From contig NC_062213.1 in the NCBI RefSeq assembly GCF_902686445.1, forward strand, positions 56,679,268 through 56,743,267: a DNA stretch of 64,000 nucleotides, read 5' to 3'. The notes under the pieces are model-generated. The model was given only the letters and a program-made list of their open reading frames with translations, was not told the DNA's origin and made no database searches. Made by a program: the position numbers and the translations under genes. How positions within the stretch are numbered: position 1 is the stretch's first letter; every line of letters starts with the position of its first letter. Below, in pieces: positions 59,991 through 64,000 of the stretch. This stretch comes from Sciurus carolinensis (Eukaryota > Chordata > Mammalia > Rodentia > Sciuridae).

Positions 59991-60321
59991 TTTTTCCTAA
60001 GGCTAACATCTTAAGGTCTTAGACGTGTTACTCCTTAATACAAAAATGTTCAAACCTATCTTGTTGATTGCTAAGCAGGAGTAAAATTTTTATGCCCTGC
60101 ATTTTATAGCATGCTACATTTCAAACCCTTTGCCTATCTCAGAATATTTTTCCCTCTCTAATATTCGCTTTCCTCCAGAGGAACAAAATTCACTGTGCTT
60201 TGTGCTTAAATATACTAGAGTATTATTTACTCTCATCTAGGGAATGTTCATCTTGCTCTTTGTAATTAATTCTTTCACAACTAAACCAATGCCTTCATTA
60301 ACTATCCTCCAACATTTCTAG
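59991..60321. other. Unassigned DNA
   Basis: Nothing recognised. Confidence 0.4.
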
Positions 60322-60539
60322 TTCATCTTCACTAATCCCACATTAGTTGGAATTTGATCAAAAACACATTTTCACTGGAAACGAAGCCTCCAACTTGATG
60401 ATGGCGTGGCCTCAAGAAAGGCCAGCATTCTTCATCATGTTTAAACAAGCACCTGCCAAGATCTGGAGAAGCATAAAGGGATCCAGGGCAGAGAGAGCTG
60501 GAGAGACTGTGAGCCTGGCTGCTACCCTATATCAAAAAG
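60322..60539 (+). other. Exon-like open segment (unproven)
   Basis: The segment is bounded by an acceptor-like tcctccaacatttctag and a strong donor-like AAAG/GTGAGC at 60540. A 69-codon frame (60347-60556) runs through it and past the donor. Its translation is mixed hydrophilic with no domain that I recognise. It is locally richer in G and C than its surroundings. It could be a non-coding exon, an old repeat or chance. Confidence 0.12.
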
Positions 60540-61049
60540 GTGAGCTGAATCATTGACAATGGGTGTCAGTCCAACAGAGACTTGTGCCAGCATGGACCTG
60601 CTCAGCTTAAACTGGAGATGACTACTTCAGTGCTGCCTTTGAAATCTCATGCATAATGTCTTTTGTGGTCCACACTAACCAGGAGCCATGAAGATAAGAG
60701 AACCGTGGAAGGCTTAGGTATATTAGCAAAACACAAATTCACTACATCAATCCCTTACAATGTGGCAATCAGTCATACCTCTTTTTAACCTTTGTTAATA
60801 AAACTTCCAGGTAAAGACAACAGCATAAAGATGCTTATACCTAACATGATAGTTCCACTCTTCTATAATGCAAAGCACACTTACATAATTGAGGATATAA
60901 TTTTTCTCTATTCATTTTTGTTGAATTTTCCACTTTAGCAGAATCTCCCCTTTGATGGTCTATCTTTAACTTAAAAACTCGTATTTTAAGTTACTTGCTA
61001 TAAACATTTCTTTATTCTGTTAGATGACAGAAATAGAAGAGGAGAAGAA
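60540..61049. other. Unassigned DNA next to ERVL relic
   Basis: It may hold decayed sequence downstream of the ERVL pol region (minus strand), but I see no diagnostic word and no LTR. Confidence 0.35.
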
Positions 61050-61345
61050 AAATTGTTAATAGATACCCAAATACCTTCTGAGTTGAAGAATATTCTTCCT
61101 TGTTCCTCATTGTACAGTGGCAACCTAACTTTTCCTGATAGAATTAATAGCTCTTAAAACTAGTTATACCATCTTTTGAAACTTGTTCATTCATGGCATG
61201 AAGAGCCCAATGTGTCCATGTAGATGTCTCAAATTTAAGTATGACAAAATACCTACTGAGTTTTCCAGTGGAAGCTCTGTTTCCTTAGAAATTTGAGACT
61301 TTTATAGAAATGAAGCCCAATGTTTCAGAGATGGAAAGTAATAGT
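61050..61345 (-). pseudogene. ERVL pol relic, integrase C-terminal end
   Basis: The minus strand resembles the last part of ERVL pol, including a segment corresponding to the C-terminal part of integrase (plus strand agcccaatgtgtccatgtag at 61204). It joins the rest of the pol relic across the inserted L1 ends at 61346-61625. Stops and frameshifts are frequent. It cannot encode a protein. Confidence 0.6.
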
Positions 61346-61625
61346 TTTACCAGATAACTTGGAGCAAATTGACAAAATTATGCTATGTACATATACAATT
61401 ATATCACAGTGAATTTCACCTTTATCTATATCTATAATGCACCAATTTAAAGAACAATAGATAAATAGAAGGAAGACCAGTAGAATGGAACAAGGGAAGG
61501 AAAGAGGAAGTACTGGTTATGGAAATGAAGCAAATTACAGTCCACACCTGTATCATGTCAAAATGAACCCCAATATTGTATATAACTGTAGTACATTAAA
61601 AATATTAAAAATAAAATGAAAAGGG
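61346..61625 (+). mobile_element. L1 3' ends, sense, two in tandem
   Basis: Two L1 3' termini follow each other: one ends near tctataatgcaccaatttaa (61432-61451). The second runs from agaccagtagaatggaacaa to the A-rich tail attaaaaataaaatgaaaag. Together they interrupt the ERVL pol relic. Confidence 0.75.
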
Positions 61626-62280
61626 CCACTTCTATTTCTATCCTTGATTCCAAGACACATGAATTCTCACTCTGGAAGAAACAACTGGTGATGGTTTCTG
61701 ATTGATGATTTGTAGGTTGCTGATTTAAAGTATATCGTGGAGGACATGCCTCCACCCTCTTGAAGTATTGTCACCCAGGTAGTACTGTGACTGTGAACTC
61801 GAAAGGCCATACTATTCTATCAGACCAACTCCTTCAGAGTGATGGAAACATGGAAGATGAGTGACTTCCTTTGGCACGAGTCAATTATCATACTTTGTTT
61901 ACTGTAATATGAATTCCATGTTCAGAAGCACTGCTGTGACAAATACCAAAGCATGTAAAAGGAATTTCTGGATCCACAGATTATAGTTTTGCAGCAGGCA
62001 ATGCAGGCAGAGATGGCAAATCAGTGTCCAGAATACGTTGATTCTGATGAAACCAAAGCCCTGTCCCATTCAGGTTGGAATCGATTGTGTATACTCAACT
62101 TTCCACAGACACCTGAATGATCTCCTGGGGAATGGTTTATATGGAAGCCTTTGATGGCAGATTAGACCCACAGCAGTGATTACAGCCACAGCTACAGTGA
62201 CTACAGCAGAAGAAAAACTTCCATTTTTGCCACAATGGCCACTTTGTTCATGAGCCATTGGCTAGGAAAAGAGGTTGACT
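61626..62280 (-). pseudogene. ERVL pol relic, integrase region
   Basis: The minus strand carries a decayed ERVL-class integrase region. The frame 62070-62258 starts with a MAHEQSGHCGKNG stretch at the RNase H to integrase boundary (HEQSGHCG, corresponding to the zinc-binding part). Further along come words matching the integrase core: a NTSTYSGH-like segment, a CLHCLLQNY segment and a downstream GVGLIE-like segment near 61815. There are several stops and frameshifts. ERVL pol encodes reverse transcriptase, RNase H and integrase for retrovirus replication; this copy is dead. Confidence 0.8.
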
Positions 62281-62366
62281 AATGTCTACTGAAAGGGTTT
62301 TCTATTCTAATTTCCTATTAAGATCCTCCTCTGGTAAAAATGTTTTTTTGGTGAGCATTAGAATTT

Positions 62367-62407
<41 letters not shown>

Positions 62408-63173
62408 TCTGTCCATACAGAGAGATTCCTTCTTGTATTTCTTCCCCAGATTTTTCTGTTGCCAATAGTGATTCTTCCAAGTATCTGATCATCCAGTAAT
62501 ATCATTAGATACTGTCACCGAATCATTGTGAATCCATACTTCTGGTCATTTCTTCTTACAGGCAGAATGAGCATCCAGGTATATTTATCAAAGTTTTAGC
62601 CACTGTGTGGGTTTTCCTTCATTACTCTCCTTCAAGTATATACCAGTAATGTCTATAGTGTGCAGTCATTCACCTTTGTGTAGTGTGTTGTGCAGAACCA
62701 TCTATATGCCAGGTCCATATTTTCTTCTTCCCCAACCAACTCTTCATAGTCAATGGGTATAGGTTGAGAAGTAAGAGATAGCATAGGAGAAAAATGGATC
62801 AGGGGTCTTTAGGTCACTTGCTTATGTGATTTGATTGAACTCAATCTCATACCTACCATTTCCATTGGATGACAGAATGCTACTGTGCTCTCTTAAGATT
62901 ATGACTTGGTTGGTCAGACACCACCCAGATATATATATCAAGTCATTTGTTGACCTATGGTTATGTGTTGGGTTCCTACTAAGGTCAAATAGCAAGCAAG
63001 AAGCTGTTTTCAATAGGATAATAATTTTCTGCAAAGAAAGGCATAGCTTTAAGCACTGTGAATCACTTTTAAGTTCAGTTCAAGTTTCCATATAGTCTTT
63101 ATTTCTGTAAGGCACTTTAAGCACTGTTTTATCCTATGGGTTCCAGAGGCCAATGATAAACCAATTTAATCAG
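62281..63173 (-). pseudogene. ERVL pol relic, RT end and RNase H
   Basis: Going up the minus strand, the relic passes an RNase H region and the connection to reverse transcriptase. The minus frame 62822-63034 contains SCLLFDLSRNPTHNH (connection region) and WCLTNQVIILREHSSILSSNGNGRYEI, in ERVL order. On the plus strand, the ccaggtccatattttcttct and gtgcagaaccatctatatgc words (62680-62720) correspond to the start of RNase H. Reading frames are broken throughout. A CA microsatellite sits at 62371-62402. Confidence 0.78.
62371..62402. repeat. (CA)n microsatellite in ERVL relic
   Basis: About 16 CA units, uninterrupted, inside the pol relic between the RNase H and integrase portions. Confidence 0.98.
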
Positions 63174-63690
63174 TATATTAGTCTGTTTTTTGTTTGTTTA
63201 TTTGTTTTGTTACTGAAACCAAAAGACCTGACAAGAACAATGTAGATGAGGAAAAGTTTATTTTGGCCCATGGTGTGAGAGGTTAAGTCCATAGATGACC
63301 AATTCGATAGCTCTGGACCCAAGCTGAGACAGAACATCATGGCAGAAGGACATGGTGAATAAAAGCAGTTTAGGATATGGCAGTCAGGAAAGAAAAAAGA
63401 GGAAGAGAGAGAGACAGACAGACAGAGAGAGACAGACAGACAGAGAGAGAGAATGAGTACTATGCTCACCAGGAACAAAATATAAATCCCAAAGGCACAC
63501 CTTCCAGTGACCCACGTCCTCCATCCACACCCTACCTGCCTACAGTTACTGCCAAATTAATCTATATCAATGGATTAATCCACCAATTAGGTTATAACCT
63601 CTCATAATCTCAGAATTTTACCTTTGAAAATCTTACATTATCTCACATGTGAGTTTTTGGGGGACACCTCATAGCTAAACCATAATATAT
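63174..63690 (-). mobile_element. MaLR-like LTR inserted in ERVL pol
   Basis: Fourth and longest copy of the 4677-5118 LTR family, antisense: accaaaagacctgacaagaa, gacagaacatcatggcagaa, cctgcctacagttactgcca, catgtgagtttttgggggac and a ctaaaccataata end. It holds a GACAGA microsatellite at 63396-63452, which explains its extra length. TATAT occurs at both outer edges (63174-63178 and 63686-63690), but whether this is target duplication or eroded LTR ends is unclear. Frames 63170-63478 and 63377-63607 are not genes. Confidence 0.85.
63396..63452. repeat. (GA)n/(GACA)n microsatellite
   Basis: Purine-rich GAGA and GACA repeats inside the LTR. Confidence 0.95.
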
Positions 63691-64000
63691 GGTACCCTGT
63701 AGATATTGTAGGAACTTCTGAAATTTCAACAAAAGTGAAAAAATTTTTAAATTATATGTCCAAAGGAAGCATATTTTGCATTTGACATGCAAAGAAGCTC
63801 AATTAGTGCTCTTTCTTTGGTAGTGAGAGGGGTCAGATGCAGGAACTTGTTCTTCATTTTGGAAAGAATACCTTAACAAGCCCCAGGTCATTGGAGTTTT
63901 AGAAACTTAATGGGATTACAGGTCCCTGAATTTTTGTGGAAATTAATCCTATTCATTGTCTGAAATGTTTATAAATAATGCTTACAGTAGTTGCTACTAC
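63691..64000 (-). pseudogene. ERVL pol relic, reverse transcriptase, runs off window
   Basis: The minus strand continues the ERVL order upstream of the LTR insertion. The plus words ggtcagatgcaggaacttgt and gtagtgagaggggtcagatg (63824-63850) correspond to a reverse transcriptase segment downstream of the catalytic centre. It is decayed and cut by the window edge. The rest of pol, gag and the 5' LTR would lie beyond 64000. Confidence 0.6.

Noticed and set aside
63174..63690. TATAT on both sides taken as a certain target-site duplication
   Set aside because: The LTR ends are eroded, and an alternative alignment treats the same bases as mutated LTR termini; left as unresolved.
1..64000. A novel multi-gene biological system
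   Set aside because: No cluster of coding genes, conserved operon-like order or structured array is present; the window is repeat-rich non-coding vertebrate DNA.

Overview
This is a stretch of AT-rich mammalian nuclear DNA with no intact protein-coding gene that I can support. Its repeats point to a rodent of the squirrel family (marmot or ground-squirrel type). The signs are tRNA-like ID SINEs, composite SINEs with an ID half joined to a B1/Alu-like half, and several copies of one L1 3' end, all alongside ancient eutherian repeats (MIR, L2, MLT1, MLT2, Tigger, L1M). The species call is inference from recalled repeat families. No CpG island, CRISPR, operon or prokaryotic structure is visible. 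Nearly all open frames are short and fall in repeats, microsatellites or unassigned DNA.

Layout. 1-8 kb: unassigned DNA, an L1 with an inverted 5' part (1.44-2.34 kb), an MLT1 LTR split by a younger LTR (4.6-5.4 kb), another MLT1-type LTR (5.6-6.0 kb) and a Tigger-type DNA transposon (7.6-7.9 kb) carrying a p53-site-like tandem motif. 8-15 kb: an ID SINE with clear target-site duplication, a decayed processed copy of SS18L2 on the minus strand (10.83-11.06 kb), a possible signal-peptide exon (11.99-12.19 kb), L1M debris and MIRs. 15-24 kb: nested L1s, composite SINEs, an ID SINE and a solo LTR with a perfect 5-bp duplication. 24-42 kb: mostly unassigned AT-rich DNA with MIR, L2 and LTR fragments, microsatellites, and an inverted L1M at 32.7-33.3 kb. 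42-48 kb: a solo MLT2 (ERVL) LTR, then about 2 kb of antisense L2 including reverse-transcriptase-derived sequence, broken by an LTR and an ID SINE, then a young L1 end. 48-61 kb: sparse L1, MIR, L2 and LTR fragments. 61-64 kb: a decayed ERVL pol region on the minus strand (reverse transcriptase to RNase H to integrase) running off the right edge, interrupted by an LTR, a CA repeat and L1 3' ends.

The window therefore reads as intergenic or deep intronic DNA whose history is layered transposon insertion. I found no convincing new biological system. The observations most worth checking are the ERVL pol relic, the SS18L2 pseudogene, the p53-like doublet, the duplicated hairpin at 41.9-42.1 kb, the three L1 inversions, and two exon-like open segments with good splice sites. 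Family names come from memory of repeat consensus sequences, not from a search; repeat edges are usually good to about 10-30 bases.
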